Of a DNA stretch of 64,000 nucleotides, positions 1 through 11,507 are shown in pieces (the first letter of the stretch is position 1; every line of letters begins with the position of its first letter). Made by a program: the position numbers and the translations under genes. The stretch spans positions 15,907,186 to 15,971,185 of the forward strand of contig CM020620.1 of NCBI GenBank assembly GCA_009829735.1. The letters are read 5' to 3'. The notes under the pieces were generated by a model. It made no database searches, was not told where the DNA came from, and was given only the letters and a program-made list of their open reading frames with translations. Origin of the DNA: Pyropia yezoensis (Eukaryota; Rhodophyta; Bangiophyceae; Bangiales; Bangiaceae).

Positions 1-2420
1 CAGAGGGCAAGCTACCGATGTCATTGGTGGGGCCCGGCCCGATGATGTCTTCTCCGCTGGCGGGGCGGTCACCCCGCCCTCCATCGTCGCGCCTTCCACC
101 GGTACTGCCACCGCTGGCAATCGGGGAGGCATCCTCAACGCTGGCGTCACCGCATGTGCGTTTGGCAACAGATGCAGCAGCGTCGATGCTTCGCGCAGGG
201 CGTACGCCGGTACCATTTACCCCACCGCCACCACCACCGCCACAGTCACCGCCACCGCTACCGGTGAGGGGGGTAGCGACGTCGCCACGCACGCCGTTGA
301 ACCGAGCAGCGAGGTTGGTGCCGTCGCCGCAGACGCCTCCGCCGCAGGCGACCGAATCGGCCGCAATACCGCTGCGGGTAGACCGCCAGCTGCCAGAGTC
401 TCCCGTGCCGCCACTACCCACCGAGACACGTTTGACGGTATCGCCGACGACACATCGGCAACAGGTGACGGGGGCGCCAGCGTCTGCGCTGCGGGAGGAG
501 AGCCCGCTGCCATTGACTCGGTCTGCACGAGCGCTGCCGTCATTTTCACCCCCACGGGCACAAACGATGGAGATGGCGGCATCGCCGCGACCGCCTCCGT
601 ACCAAGGGGAAGCGGTGGCGGTCAAGTCATTGACGCCTCCGCCACCGCCAACGGGGGCGGCAGCGACATCGCCAAGGTTGCAACACCTGGTGCCAATGAA
701 TCTGACCCCATCACCGCCGCCGCCACCGCCGCCGCCACCGCCACCGCCACCGCCACCGCCACCGCCACCGCCGCCGCCACCGCGACAGGACCATGAGGTT
801 ACGGCGGCGAGGGTGACCTCCAGAGTTCAGGGGTCGGGTGCAGTGTCATTGCAGCCAACGCATGTGCCACAGGCGATGGGAGTGGAAGCGTCATCGCCGC
901 GGGCGGAGATCCCACTGCCGTCGTCTTCTTCCCCACGACCGACGCCGCCATTGCCGTCCCCACAGGCACCATCGACAGAGGTGGCAGTGTCGCCGCCGCC
1001 ATCGGCTCTGCCTGAAAGGGAGGGGGTGCCGCCGCCGCCGCCGACGCCTCTGCGACAGGCGGCGGGCGCTGCAGCGTCATCGCTGCGGACGGAGCGGCGG
1101 CCGCCGCCGACCTCCCCTCCACCGACGGCGACGGTACCTGCAGTGTCACCGCTGTGGGCAGAGCGCCCGCCGCCGCCGTCTTCCCCTCTACCGAGGGCAC
1201 CGGGTGCTACGGCATCACCGCTGCGGGCGACGCCCCCGGCGGAGCGGCCACCGACCGCCACCCCACCACCGCCACCGGCACGGTTACCCCCACCGCCACA
1301 GGCGATGGGGGCAGCGGCGTCGCGGCCACAGTCATCGCCAATCGAGGAGGAAGAGGGGTCATCGCCGCCGCCACCGCCACAGCCACCGGGTCAAGGGACG
1401 GGAGTCACGCCATCGCAGCCGATGCCTCCGCCATCGACGACCGAGACGGCTGCGTCAGCACCGGAGGAGGCCCATCCGTCACGGGAGGACCAGCCACCAC
1501 CGGAGGACCGGCCGCCGCGGGAGGATCGGCCGCCGCGGGAGGACCGGCCGCCGCGGGAGGTCCGGCCGCCACGGGAGGACCGCCCGCGACGGATGGACCG
1601 CACGCTGCCGCCGCTGCCCCCCCTGCCACCACAACCACCGCGGCCGTCATCGCCTCTGCCGCCGCAGGCGACAACGGTGGCCCCGTCACCCCTTCCGCCG
1701 CCGCCGCGGCACACGAGCGCTGCCGCGCCACCGTCGCGGGCGACGCGCCCGCCGCGGGGGCCCCCGTCCCCACGCCCCCCGCCACCGCCATCACCACGGC
1801 CACGGTCATCCCGCCCACCACAGGTGACCCAGGTGGCGGCTTTGGCGTCGCCGCTGCCACACCCGCCCCACGACCCGAGCGTAGCGCCGTCGCTGTCGCC
1901 GCCGCCGCCGCCGCCGCCGCCGCGTCACGGGGCAGAGCCGGCTGTGGCTGGGGCAACGGTGCGGGCGGCGCGGCCGCCGCGGCTACCGCGGTCGTCGCCG
2001 CTCCCCCCCGTGCGGCCACCACCGCCGCGGTCCCCCCCACCGCCTCTGGCGACAGAGGCGGCCGCGGCGTCGCCGCGGGGGTCATCGCTACAGGCGACAG
2101 AGGGGACGGCGTCACCGCTGCCGCGGCTGCCGCCGCCGCCGCTGCCGCCGCTGCCGCCGCCGCCTCCACAGCCACGGGACGTGTCATCGCAGCGGATGCT
2201 GCCGCCGCGGGAGGCGTCGTCGCAGCGGATGCTGCCGACGCGGGAGGCGGGTATGGCAGCGTCACTGGTGCGGGCAGAGCGGTCGCCGCTGCCGCCGCCG
2301 ATGCTGCCGCCGCCGCAGGGAGCGACGACGCCGCCGCGGCGGGTGGCCCGCATCCCTTGGTCGTCCTTGATCCACGGCCGGACGTGGTCACCCAACTTTC
2401 TGAGGAGAGACTTGAGGTGA
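1..2420 (+). CDS. Pro-rich C-terminal part of phytochelatin-synthase-like protein (left copy, 5' end outside window)
   Basis: The frame is open from the first base to a TGA at 2418-2420. It matches residue for residue the C-terminal half of the minus-strand ORF at 13104-18371, apart from a few substitutions (Val/Ala, Arg/Trp, and Pro-Pro against Gln-Ala) and a longer proline run. It is almost entirely proline, alanine, serine, arginine and threonine. Visible features are a run of about 28 prolines, a block of PPRED repeats near 1495-1590, a SSQRMLP.RE repeat near 2180-2250, and a more ordinary end, [23 protein letters not shown]. No catalytic motif lies in this part. Whether the left copy also has the phytochelatin synthase domain cannot be seen here. 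Several other frames are open because the DNA is stop-poor; this frame is preferred because it continues the recognisable domain in the right copy. Confidence 0.6.
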   Translation, partial: EGKLPMSLVGPGPMMSSPLAGRSPRPPSSRLPPVLPPLAIGEASSTLASPHVRLATDAAASMLRAGRTPVPFTPPPPPPPQSPPPLPVRGVATSPRTPLNRAARLVPSPQTPPPQATESAAIPLRVDRQLPESPVPPLPTETRLTVSPTTHRQQVTGAPASALREESPLPLTRSARALPSFSPPRAQTMEMAASPRPPPYQGEAVAVKSLTPPPPPTGAAATSPRLQHLVPMNLTPSPPPPPPPPPPPPPPPPPPPPPPPRQDHEVTAARVTSRVQGSGAVSLQPTHVPQAMGVEASSPRAEIPLPSSSSPRPTPPLPSPQAPSTEVAVSPPPSALPEREGVPPPPPTPLRQAAGAAASSLRTERRPPPTSPPPTATVPAVSPLWAERPPPPSSPLPRAPGATASPLRATPPAERPPTATPPPPPARLPPPPQAMGAAASRPQSSPIEEEEGSSPPPPPQPPGQGTGVTPSQPMPPPSTTETAASAPEEAHPSREDQPPPEDRPPREDRPPREDRPPREVRPPREDRPRRMDRTLPPLPPLPPQPPRPSSPLPPQATTVAPSPLPPPPRHTSAAAPPSRATRPPRGPPSPRPPPPPSPRPRSSRPPQVTQVAALASPLPHPPHDPSVAPSLSPPPPPPPPRHGAEPAVAGATVRAARPPRLPRSSPLPPVRPPPPRSPPPPLATEAAAASPRGSSLQATEGTASPLPRLPPPPLPPLPPPPPQPRDVSSQRMLPPREASSQRMLPTREAGMAASLVRAERSPLPPPMLPPPQGATTPPRRVARIPWSSLIHGRTWSPNFLRRDLR

Positions 2421-3444
2421 GCCCCCCCGACGGCCTCTTTTACACGCTTCCCATCCATGTGAGTCTGATTGGTTTTGCCGCGTTTTTCATACGAACAAGT
2501 TATCCTGGTGGGGAAAGGACAGTTGAGCCCCCGGGAAACACTATATCATTCCATGCGTGTATTGGGCACAAGTCTTTCCATAAGCATGACGTTTAAGTCA
2601 GCTCCCGCCCAAGTCCATAGCAGTTAGAGCCGTCCTATTCGTGGTTATACTGGCCAGGAAAGGTAGTTGAAATCTCTGGAAACGCTTTCTCAATACTACA
2701 CGTCCTAAGATGAAGTCCAACCGTATTAGTCTCATCTAAGTCAAGTCCATGACGAAGAGAGGTGCTTACAAGTCATCCTGTCCATTGAACTATTTACTCT
2801 CAACCAGACGCATTCTGGATGCTCCTACCGCTTCGCCTGCAGCATCTCGCCGGATCTGAACCTGACGAAAGCCCGAGCCCGGAACGCCTGGGTGTCTGCT
2901 CGACATATGCGCGTCCCGCCGCGTTCGGACAGCCCGGCGTCGAGTCGGGGCGTTTCTCGGGAGCGCGTTCGAGACGTTCTGTGCAACCGAACCGTCAGTG
3001 CTGGGTTGTGGCGTCACTGCCGCGTTCTTACATCAGAGATGCTCCCGAGGACAGCATACGTCATGTTCTCTGCTCTGGTGCACTCTCTACGGCGTTCCGT
3101 ATCGATTCGTTGTCTCATTGAGAGGGTTTCCTGGGCGTTTCCTGGCCTGCAATGTGTATTTCCTGGGCCAAATAACCAGCATAAAAACCGGGTTATTGTC
3201 CACAGGAAACGGTCCGCGGCCGACGCCGCCGACGCGGTGCCGACCGCGGTCGCCAGCTCAGGCTGAAAAGTCGCGCACAAGCTGGCACCGCGTGACGGCG
3301 TGGCGGCGTGGCGGCGTGGCGGCAGCGGTGGCTGTGGAGGCGGCAACGGAGTCGGCCGGCCTCCGCCCCCACCCATCAGCAGCAGCACCACCCCCACCGC
3401 CACCACCGCCACCACCAACCCCATCACCGACCACTGCCGACGGC

Positions 3445-3487
<43 letters not shown>

Positions 3488-3546
3488 TGCCGCCGCACGC
3501 GGCAGAGGCGCCGGAACAGCGCCTCAACCGCCGCCGCCGCCGCCGC
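2421..3546. other. Intergenic DNA downstream of the left gene tail, no gene recognised
   Basis: The first 900 bases have clearly lower GC than the neighbours. I see no ORF with recognisable similarity. From about 3220 the DNA becomes GCC/CCG-rich and runs into the LTR at 3547. The whole stretch is mirrored at 11978-13103. Confidence 0.6.
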
Positions 3547-4016
3547 TGTGGCAAGAACCTCTCGCACACGCGACACCCAAGTTGGAGCAGTGCACAAGGG
3601 CTGCCTCCCGTGTCGGGGGAACCGGAAGAAGTGCAAGTCGCACACACTCTATCCCTGTTGTGGAGCAATCCCCCCACTGACAAACAAGAAGATGGTGTGT
3701 GGTCCAACAGTTTCTTGGTCGGGACGGGTAAGCAAGGCCAAGCCCCGCTGTCCCTCCCCTTATCCCCCCAGGGTCCCCTCAGAATCTCGCCACTCAGAAT
3801 CTCCCACCCCAGCACCTGCCCACCGGGCCACACGAAAATTCAAGACGATAAAATGCAGAAAACCCTCAAATCCACGTTGGATTTACTACTAAGCTAACTA
3901 TCCCAAACTTAGGGAATATGGGCCCACATGCAGGGGGAGGAACGGGTCAGGCTAGTGGCCTGCCGCCCCTTGCATGGCACGTGTTGCCCCCCTACCTGGG
4001 GGTCAATACTGCCACA
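3547..4016 (-). repeat. 3' LTR of element A (470 bp)
   Basis: It begins TGTGGCA and ends TGCCACA, the short inverted ends typical of an LTR. It is a diverged relative of the LTRs at 40079, 44628, 47995, 51362 and 54727. The element purine tract follows directly at 4017-4031 when read on minus. Confidence 0.9.
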
Positions 4017-4031
4017 CTCCCCTCTCCTCAG
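4017..4031 (-). promoter_or_regulatory. Polypurine tract of element A
   Basis: Read on minus it is CTGAGGAGAGGGGAG, abutting the LTR start TGTGGCAG. The same 15 bases abut the LTRs at 40548-40562 and 55196-55210. Its position sets the sense strand of the element as minus, the strand of pol. Confidence 0.8.
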
Positions 4032-4992
4032 TTCCGACCGACCCGGTCGGACCTGCGAGGGGGCGTGTAAACGCACGTCCGGCGTTGGGGGCGCGACTTG
4101 CTGTCTCCCGGGTACGTAACGTGGGCGTGGAGGCGGTCACGTTGACCGCCCCTCTCCTCAAGCTTGCCCACTCGGCAGCTTGCTCTCCTCGGTTCTCACA
4201 TCACCACCACCAACACATCCCCTTCACCTTCCCCTGGGCCGCCCCACGCTGGGGAGGCCACCCATCTACCCACGATCCGAGCCTCCCTCAACTCGAGGCG
4301 GGTCTCGTGCAGCTGCAACCGCGCGGCCTCTCCCTAACTTGGGGAGAGCCATGGTGACCCCGGGGGTGGAGACTGAATCCTTGGACGAACGTATGGAGGA
4401 TACGTCCTACGATGCAGCGCCCGCCAGGACTTTCGGCGGGGGCTCCGCGGTTGCTCCGAGGGATGGGATGCCCGCGTCACCCGGCTTCGAGTTGGCGGCG
4501 GGATCTCCCCCGGAGGTGGGCCGCGTCATCCCACGTGAGGCCTTGGGGCGGTGGTTTTACCCCGCTTGGCCTCTATATGAGGAGGGGTTGACTGTTCTCC
4601 GCTGTGGCCGACTTGGCACAGCGATGAGTCGGGTATGGGACCGCCTACGGGAGAAGTATCCCCGTAGGGTCGGGTTCCCTGCCGGCTTCAGGACGGACCA
4701 GTTTGCCTTCCTGGACGAGGACAAAGTCGAAGACGTGCAGCGGGCCAAGGCCATGGTGGACCGCGGGGGAACTACCCCGGGCCCCGGCGACGTGCCAACC
4801 TTTACTGGGGACGCGGTGACAACTCGTCCCCCGTACCTTCACGAGGTCGATCCGCACACTCATCACTTTGATGTGCGGATGGAGAAGGACTTCCGGCGAG
4901 GTCCCTACTTGGTGACCTCGGCTCAACTTGAGTTTCCGCAGCAGTCCGCTGCAAGCAAGGAGCAGTACTACCCCAAGAAGCCCGAATGGTGG

Positions 4993-5005
4993 CCTCAAGT
5001 TGAGG
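4993..5005. repeat. 13-bp palindrome centred on CAAGTTG
   Basis: CCTCAA-G-TTGAGG, arms of 6. The same palindrome is at 56176-56188. Confidence 0.85.
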
Positions 5006-5670
5006 TCCCCTACGGGTTTCCGGCGTTGCTACCCCGGTTGCTCGACCACTTCGGCTCCACCATGTTGGTGGCTAGCCCGGACCACGTGGTGTTCGCCATG
5101 TTGGCAACCCAGTGGCTCCTCGAGGTCATGTCGACCTGGGTGTCTTGTGTCCAGCGGCGGGGGATGTTCTGGCATCTCCCCCCTCGACTTATCCAAGGTT
5201 TGGAACAGCTCACCCCTCAGCTAGTTGCTGAGGGGTGCTCATCAGGACAACTCACTCTACTCGAGGAGATGCTCCGTCTCCATAAGTTCATTGAGTGGGA
5301 GAGCATTGAGCACAAGTTGCGCCGCTCCACCCGCGGGCCCAAGGACGATGGCGCACTTCGCCAGTTCGTCTGGGTCGGTCGTGAACTTCACGACGGCCGT
5401 GTGGTACTTCGAGAGGGGTTGGGCATAGGGACTACCCGTATGCCCCGGGGGTGGATCGCCACACTGCGCCGCCCCCGGACAAGGCCATCGTGATGGCCGT
5501 GCCTGCTCACGAGGACTACCTGCCTCAACCCACTGCGGGGGCCCCGAGTAGGGGTCGCAGTGACACTCGGGCACCGCCAACTCGGCGTGCCCCTCCGCTT
5601 CCTCCTGTCCCTGACCAGCCGCACGGGGATATCCCGATAAGCGTGGCCGTTGAGTCGTCCACCCCGGTGT

Positions 5671-5685
5671 CCCCCAACTTGGGGG
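5671..5685. repeat. 15-bp palindrome centred on CAACTTG
   Basis: CCCCCAA-C-TTGGGGG, arms of 7. Also at 56855-56869. Confidence 0.85.
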
Positions 5686-5817
5686 CCACCCTCCTGACGG
5701 TTTATCCCAAGTTGGTGTTGCCGGCCACGCCTTTGACCTCAGAGATGATGATCACCACGTTGGTGCGCACCATTTCTTGGTTGGCCGCGTCGACCGCAAC
5801 CCTTCAAGCTTCCGAGA

Positions 5818-5834
5818 CTCCTCAACTTGAGGAG
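5818..5834. repeat. 17-bp palindrome centred on CAACTTG
   Basis: CTCCTCAA-C-TTGAGGAG, arms of 8. Copy D has one change in the core (cctcaacctgagg). Confidence 0.85.
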
Positions 5835-6403
5835 CGCGTCCGTACGGCGTTGGCGACCGCAAGTTGCGAGTCGGTGGCGGGGTTTATGACGGCCGAGTTG
5901 GCTCGCATCGGGTCTATTGTGCCCCAGCCAGCCCCACTTGGGCGTGGCAAACGGCGGGCGAGCCGGGCATACTCGCCTCCTCGCCGTCGTCGCCGTCACT
6001 CGCGGCGATCTCCCTCCGTGTCGGAAGACGAGTTGTCTTATTCCGTCTCGGAGTCCTCTACCCCGTCGGAGTCGGAGTCGGTCCTGCGTCTGCGTCGCCA
6101 ACTTGCGCGCAAGACCAAGCAGAATGGTAGCCGCGGTCGTCGCCACTTGCGCGACGGCGAGGGGCGCGACGGTTCCGACTTGGAGCCGCCGGCCCCGCCG
6201 ACTGGTGGGGAACGTTATCGGCGTGGGTCTCGCCGCTCGCCTCACGTGAGGGCGAGGGTCGTGCGGTTGGTGAGTCTAGCATGCGTGCCTTGTTGGCAGC
6301 TGCCTTTGTTGTGAGAGTGTGAGGGTTAGGGCTGTAGTTAAAAGCCACTCTGCGTACCACTTCGACTTGAAGCACTCTCTTGGCACTGTGACTCGGCCTT
6401 CCC

Positions 6404-9400
6404 TCACGCTGAGGGGGGGCTGATAGGGTCCATATCATTCCGGGCACAGTATGCCCGGACGTTCTCAGCGGGAAGGTCCTCCACGTATTCCCACGTATCA
6501 TTCTTGGCCTTATAGCCGAACCAACGCACCCTCAACATGAGGCGGTTAGTGTCCTCATCCCATCCGTGGTCGATGAACTTATCTAACACGTACTCCTGCG
6601 GGCCCTGTTTGGCCGCAGGCAGCGAGGGCAGGCGCCACGCTTTCAGCGCACGCGCCCAAGCTGGGTCGCCTGCAGGCGGTGGTGCAACTTTGACCACGTC
6701 CTGTCCGTTTACTGTGCGGACCCCATCGTCACTTTCGATGGTGAACCGCCGCCCATTAGTACGAAGGACCTGGTACGGCCCCTTCGTCTGGAATACCAAC
6801 TTACCCCCAGTTGGGGTGTGTGAGTGCGCCAGTACCCAGTCACCCTGCTCGGGGACATGCTTAGCATTGCGCACCTTTTTGTCAAAAGTACGCTTGTAGC
6901 GCTGTTGCGCTTTGTCCATCTCAGCCCTGACTTTAGGGATGAGTTTTTCAAGCCTAGCAGCGAACTCCACCTTACTCTCAGTGGGAGTAGGCGTACTGCC
7001 ACCATCCTCCCTAGTTGGGAGCGGCCGCCGCACGGCAATAGACCGCACGCGACGGGGGGTCACAAAAGCGAGGGGTACTTCCCCGGTAGATGAGTGAATC
7101 TGCGAATTGTAGGCCGTCGTAAGAAAAGAAAGGTATTGGTCCCACGTTTTCACGTGCCCACATAGTGGCCCAGCTGCCGAACAATAGTTTTGTTGAAGCG
7201 CTCCACCTGCCCATTAGTTTGTGGGTGGTAGGGGGTGGCATAGTTTGCCTGAACCCCCAACATATCCAGCACTCCCTGAAACAGTACGGACGCAAATTGC
7301 GGTCCATTGTCCGATAGTGTACTGTCCGGGATGCCATACGCGGCAACCCAGTGATCTAGGAAGGCTGACACGACCGACATGGCCGTGATCTCTGCCAGAG
7401 GGATCGCTCGCGTAAGTTTCGTGAAGCGATCGCAGATGACCAGGAGGTACTGGTTGCCCTCCTCGGTCACTGGCAGGGGCCCAAGGATGTCCATTGCCAA
7501 CGCGGCAAAGGGCTCCTTGGCCGGGAACAGTAACATAGCCGTAGAAGGCCTCCGTTCCATCAGATGGTTCTGCGCACAACTTGTGCAGGCAGCCACCCAA
7601 CTGCAGATGTCCACCACCATGAACGGCCAGTAGTACCTGGTCCTCAGGGTCTGGTACAGTTTACTAGACCCCACGTGTCCACCTGTGGGAGCGTTATGCT
7701 CCCTCTCAAGAATACTGTCCTTGAGGGATGCGGGGACGACAAGTTGTTCGGTCCCCTGAATTACCCCCCTCCTCAAGAGGAGGCCATCGTCTCCGATGAA
7801 GAACCGTGTCTCCGCCACCGTATCCAGCGTATCCCTCTGCGACTTGCAGAAGGGGTCCTCGGCCTGGGCCTTCACCACCTCGTCCAGGGACAGGGGCAAG
7901 TACTTCTTGTTCCCTGGCGCCTCGGGGTTTAACGCCTGGCCCGAGCGCGTGACTACACCCACGATGGGGATGTCATCATCGACTGAGTTAGTGTCCAGCC
8001 CCTCGGTAGGTACCCGAGAAAGGCCGTCGGCAAGGGCATGTTGCCTGCCAGGTCGGTACTCAATATCAAAGTTGAAGGGTGCCAGTCGGACCCTCCACCT
8101 GTTGAGACGGGTGTTCGTGCAATCCGTCTTGAAGATGAACTGCAACGCGCGGTGGTCACAGCGGATAAGGAACTTCTCACCCTTTTGGTAGTGACGAAGT
8201 GACGTCACCGCCCACACCACTGCGAGTCCTTCCAACTTGGTGACTCCATAGTTCTTCTCAGCCGAGTTCAGCCCCTTGCTGAAGTATCCCACCGGCAAGT
8301 ACTCCTTGTCCGGCTGCTGCTGAAGCAACACACAACCAAGTTGTTCGTAGCTAGCGTCCACGTCCAGGATGGAGTGGCCTCCCAACCTGGGAATAGCCAA
8401 GATAGGGGGCTTCAGCAGAAGGTCCCGAAGAATCTCAAAGGATTCCTGCTCCACCCGACTTGGGGGAGGCAGGTGCTTCGGTAGCGTGGAACTAACTAGC
8501 TCATTCAGCGGCTTCGCCACCTTGGCGAAACCCTTGGTGAAACGTCGGTACACGTTACACATCCCGAGGAAGCTCCTCATCTGGGTCTGGGTCCGGGGGT
8601 ACTGAGCCTTACGGATGGCCCTCAAGTTCTTCTCGTTGACACTGAGGCGCCCCGGACGGACAACATGTCCCAAGTATTCCACCTCCTGAGTGAAGAGGTG
8701 GCACTTACTCGCCTTCAGTGACACACCGGCGTCAGCAAGTAGCTTGAACACCTGGCCAAGATGGCCAATGTGCTCCTCCGGACTTCGGGAGAACACAATG
8801 ATATCGTCTAGGTACACAAGACAGATCTGCCACAGTACTCTGGCCAGAATCATGTCCATAGCGCGCTGGAAAGTTGCCGGCGCGTTGCATAGTCCAAACG
8901 GTAGTCGTTTGCACTGGTAGGTACCACAGTGACAGGTAAAGGTAGTTCTATGCCTATGTTCTGGGGCAATGGGAATTTGCCAGTACCCCGCGTTACAGTC
9001 TAGGGTAGAGAACACGTTTGCCTCCCCCAGAGAGTCCAGACAGTCGTCCATCCTAAGTAGGGGATAACTGTCCTTCACCGTGCTCTCGTTCAGCTTACGG
9101 TAGTCCATGCAGAACCGTGGAGTCCCATCAACTTTGGGGACAATGACCACTGGACTCGTCCACTCGGCGTTGCTGGCCTCAATCGCGTCGAGGGCTTCCA
9201 TGCGAGCGACTTGCTCCTTGACGAGGGCCCTTGAACGGGATCCTCCCCTCTATGGTTGTTGACGTATAGGGGGTGCACCGGGCTTCAACTCGGTCCGTTG
9301 CTCGGCAGCTATCACGAGTCCCAACTGACCATCTTACAACTTCTGATATTGGTCCAAGAGGCGCTCAACTCGAACCCTCAACCTGGGTGGAACACTCTCC

Positions 9401-9405
9401 ATGTT
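6404..9405 (-). pseudogene. pol of element A: reverse transcriptase, RNase H, integrase, chromodomain
   Basis: Read on minus from about 9405: a spacer (MESVPPRLRVRVERLLDQ), then reverse transcriptase with SPVVIVPKVDG, FCMDYRKLNE and the catalytic VYLDDIIVFS, then RNase H beginning ILDVDASYEQLGCVL, then integrase with the H-H-C-C zinc-binding region (HNAPTGGH to ACTSC) and the acidic triad in MDILGPLP, SDNGPQFAS and NGQVERFNK. The C-terminus has a chromodomain (LRVRWFGYKAKNDTWEYVEDLP), which places it among the chromodomain Ty3/gypsy elements. It is interrupted by a TAG at 9250-9252, where D has Tyr, and by a 4-base loss near 7153-7160 that splits integrase from its C-terminal part (6404-7153). 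The main open frame is 7150-9201. Confidence 0.93.
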
Positions 9406-9581
9406 CACATCGTCGGCGACCGGAACCACATGCAACTCAATCACACAAACTGCATGGCGTTGTATTTCACAATTTTCCACTGCAACGTACTGCAACATCA
9501 CGCGAAGACCGTCCACTGATGAAAAAAGAGCACCACTGCAATACATGTCATGACTTGTGTACCGCCGCATCTTCTTGTATT
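9406..9581. other. Junction sequence between pol of element A and the right palindrome arm
   Basis: These bases match neither element D nor B at this position and are AT-richer than the surroundings. On minus the frame is open from the arm, through this stretch, into the pol spacer (VENCEIQRHAV then ELHVVPVADDVNMES). It could therefore be a diverged 5' pol segment rather than filler DNA. It cannot be assigned from this window. Confidence 0.5.
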
Positions 9582-11173
9582 CCCAAGTGGGGCTGGCTGA
9601 GGCACAATAGCCCCGATGCGAGCCAACTCGGCCGTCATTACCTCCGCCACCGACTCGCAACTCGCGGTCGCCACCGCAGTACGAACGCGCTCCTCAAGTT
9701 GAGGAGTCTCGGAAGCTTGAAGGGTTGCGGTCGACGCGGCCAACCAAGAAATGGTGCGCACCAACGTGGTGATCATCATCTCTGAGGTCAAAGGCGTGGC
9801 CGGCAACACCAACTTGGGATAAACCGTCAGGAGGGTGGCCCCCAAGTTGGGGGACACCGGGGTGGACGACTCAACGGCCACGCTTATCGGGATATCCCCG
9901 TGCGGCTGGTCAGGGACAGGAGGAAGCGGAGGGGCACGCCGAGTTGGCGGTGCCCGAGTGTCACTGCGACCCCTACTCGGGGCCCCCGCAGTGGGTTGAG
10001 GCAGGTAGTCCTCGTGAGCAGGCACGGCCATCACGATGGCCTTGTCCGGGGGCGGCGCAGTGTGGCGATCCACCCCCGGGGCATACGGGTAGTCCCTATG
10101 CCCAACCCCTCTCGAAGTACCACACGGCCGTCGTGAAGTTCACGACCGACCCAGACGAACTGGCGAAGTGCGCCATCGTCCTTGGGCCCGCGGGTGGAGC
10201 GGCGCAACTTGTGCTCAATGCTCTCCCACTCAATGAACTTATGGAGACGGAGCATCTCCTCGAGTAGAGTGAGTTGTCCTGATGAGCACCCCTCAGCAAC
10301 TAGCTGAGGGGTGAGCTGTTCCAAACCTTGGATAAGTCGAGGGGGGAGATGCCAGAACATCCCCCGCCGCTGGACACAAGACACCCAGGTCGACATGACC
10401 TCGAGGAGCCACTGGGTTGCCAACATGGCGAACACCACGTGGTCCGGGCTAGCCACCAACATGGTGGAGCCGAAGTGGTCGAGCAACCGGGGTAGCAACG
10501 CCGGAAACCCGTAGGGGACCTCAACTTGAGGCCACCATTCGGGCTTCTTGGGGTAGTACTGCTCCTTGCTTGCAGCGGACTGCTGCGGAAACTCAAGTTG
10601 AGCCGAGGTCACCAAGTAGGGACCTCGCCGGAAGTCCTTCTCCATCCGCACATCAAAGTGATGAGTGTGCGGATCGACCTCGTGAAGGTACGGGGGACGA
10701 GTTGTCACCGCGTCCCCAGTAAAGGTTGGCACGTCGCCGGGGCCCGGGGTAGTTCCCCCGCGGTCCACCATGGCCTTGGCCCGCTGCACGTCTTCGACTT
10801 TGTCCTCGTCCAGGAAGGCAAACTGGTCCGTCCTGAAGCCGGCAGGGAACCCGACCCTACGGGGATACTTCTCCCGTAGGCGGTCCCATACCCGACTCAT
10901 CGCTGTGCCAAGTCGGCCACAGCGGAGAACAGTCAACCCCTCCTCATATAGAGGCCAAGCGGGGTAAAACCACCGCCCCAAGGCCTCACGTGGGATGACG
11001 CGGCCCACCTCCGGGGGAGATCCCGCCGCCAACTCGAAGCCGGGTGACGCGGGCATCCCATCCCTCGGAGCAACCGCGGAGCCCCCGCCGAAAGTCCTGG
11101 CGGGCGCTGCATCGTAGGACGTATCCTCCATACGTTCGTCCAAGGATTCAGTCTCCACCCCCGGGGTCACCAT
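9582..11173 (-). pseudogene. Truncated mirror copy of the element antisense ORF
   Basis: Mirror image of 4351-5942. It starts at the ATG whose complement ends at 11173 and is cut off at 9582, the palindrome breakpoint, before the Arg/Ser-rich C-terminus. It carries the same one-base frameshift as the left copy, so the frameshift is older than the inverted duplication. Confidence 0.85.
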
Positions 11174-11507
11174 GGCTCTCCCCAAGTTAGGGAGAGGCCG
11201 CGCGGTTGCAGCTGCACGAGACCCGCCTCGAGTTGAGGGAGGCTCGGATCGTGGGTAGATGGGTGGCCTCCCCAGCGTGGGGCGGCCCAGGGGAAGGTGA
11301 AGGGGATGTGTTGGTGGTGGTGATGTGAGAACCGAGGAGAGCAAGCTGCCGAGTGGGCAAGCTTGAGGAGAGGGGCGGTCAACGTGACCGCCTCCACGCC
11401 CACGTTACGTACCCGGGAGACAGCAAGTCGCGCCCCCAACGCCGGACGTGCGTTTACACGCCCCCTCGCAGGTCCGACCGGGTCGGTCGGAACTGAGGAG
11501 AGGGGAG

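Larger units (their letters stand above)
1..5942. repeat. Left arm of a large inverted repeat
   Basis: This segment is repeated as its reverse complement at 9582-15517. Paired coordinates sum to 15524 from about 840 to 5942 and to 15518 from the window start to about 580; the 6-base shift comes from one extra CCGCCA-type unit in the poly-proline tract near 720-780. The match ends at 5942, inside the retrotransposon antisense ORF, just after the bases cccacttggg. The arm continues out of the window to the left, so its full length is unknown. It contains a gene tail, intergenic DNA, one LTR and most of an element ORF, so the duplication happened after the element inserted. Confidence 0.95.
4351..6290 (+). 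pseudogene. Antisense (convergent) ORF of element A, frameshifted
   Basis: This is a copy of the 647-aa ORF that is intact at 55534-57477. The ATG at 4351 has a good context (gagccATGG) and directly follows a CCTAACTTGGGG palindrome relic. The first frame runs to 5493. A one-base loss near 5425-5431 (gcatagggac against gcatcggggac in D) shifts it, and the rest continues in the frame 5451-6314. A second one-base loss near 6240 changes the last residues. Differences from the other copies are mostly at third codon positions in the stretches I compared. The product is not a recognised family. The C-terminus has an Arg/Ser-rich segment (SPPRRRRRHSRRSPSVSEDE), as in nucleic-acid-binding proteins. 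It lies antisense to, and tail to tail with, pol. Confidence 0.75.
3547..9410 (-). mobile_element. Ty3/gypsy chromodomain retrotransposon A, 5' end lost at the palindrome
   Basis: Sense strand is minus. Order on the plus strand is: 3' LTR (3547-4016), purine tract read on minus, a plus-strand ORF (4351-about 6290), then pol on minus (6404-9405) ending with a chromodomain. The 5' LTR and leader are absent: similarity to element D stops near 9410, in the spacer between protease and reverse transcriptase, and foreign sequence leads into the right arm of the palindrome. The element is dead: pol has a nonsense codon and a frameshift, and the antisense ORF has frameshifts. Confidence 0.85.

Noticed and set aside
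1154..2596. Ala/Gly/Thr-rich plus ORF overlapping the phytochelatin-synthase tail in another frame
   Set aside because: It is the shifted reading of a CCG/GCC repeat; the frame continuous with the recognisable domain in the right copy is preferred.
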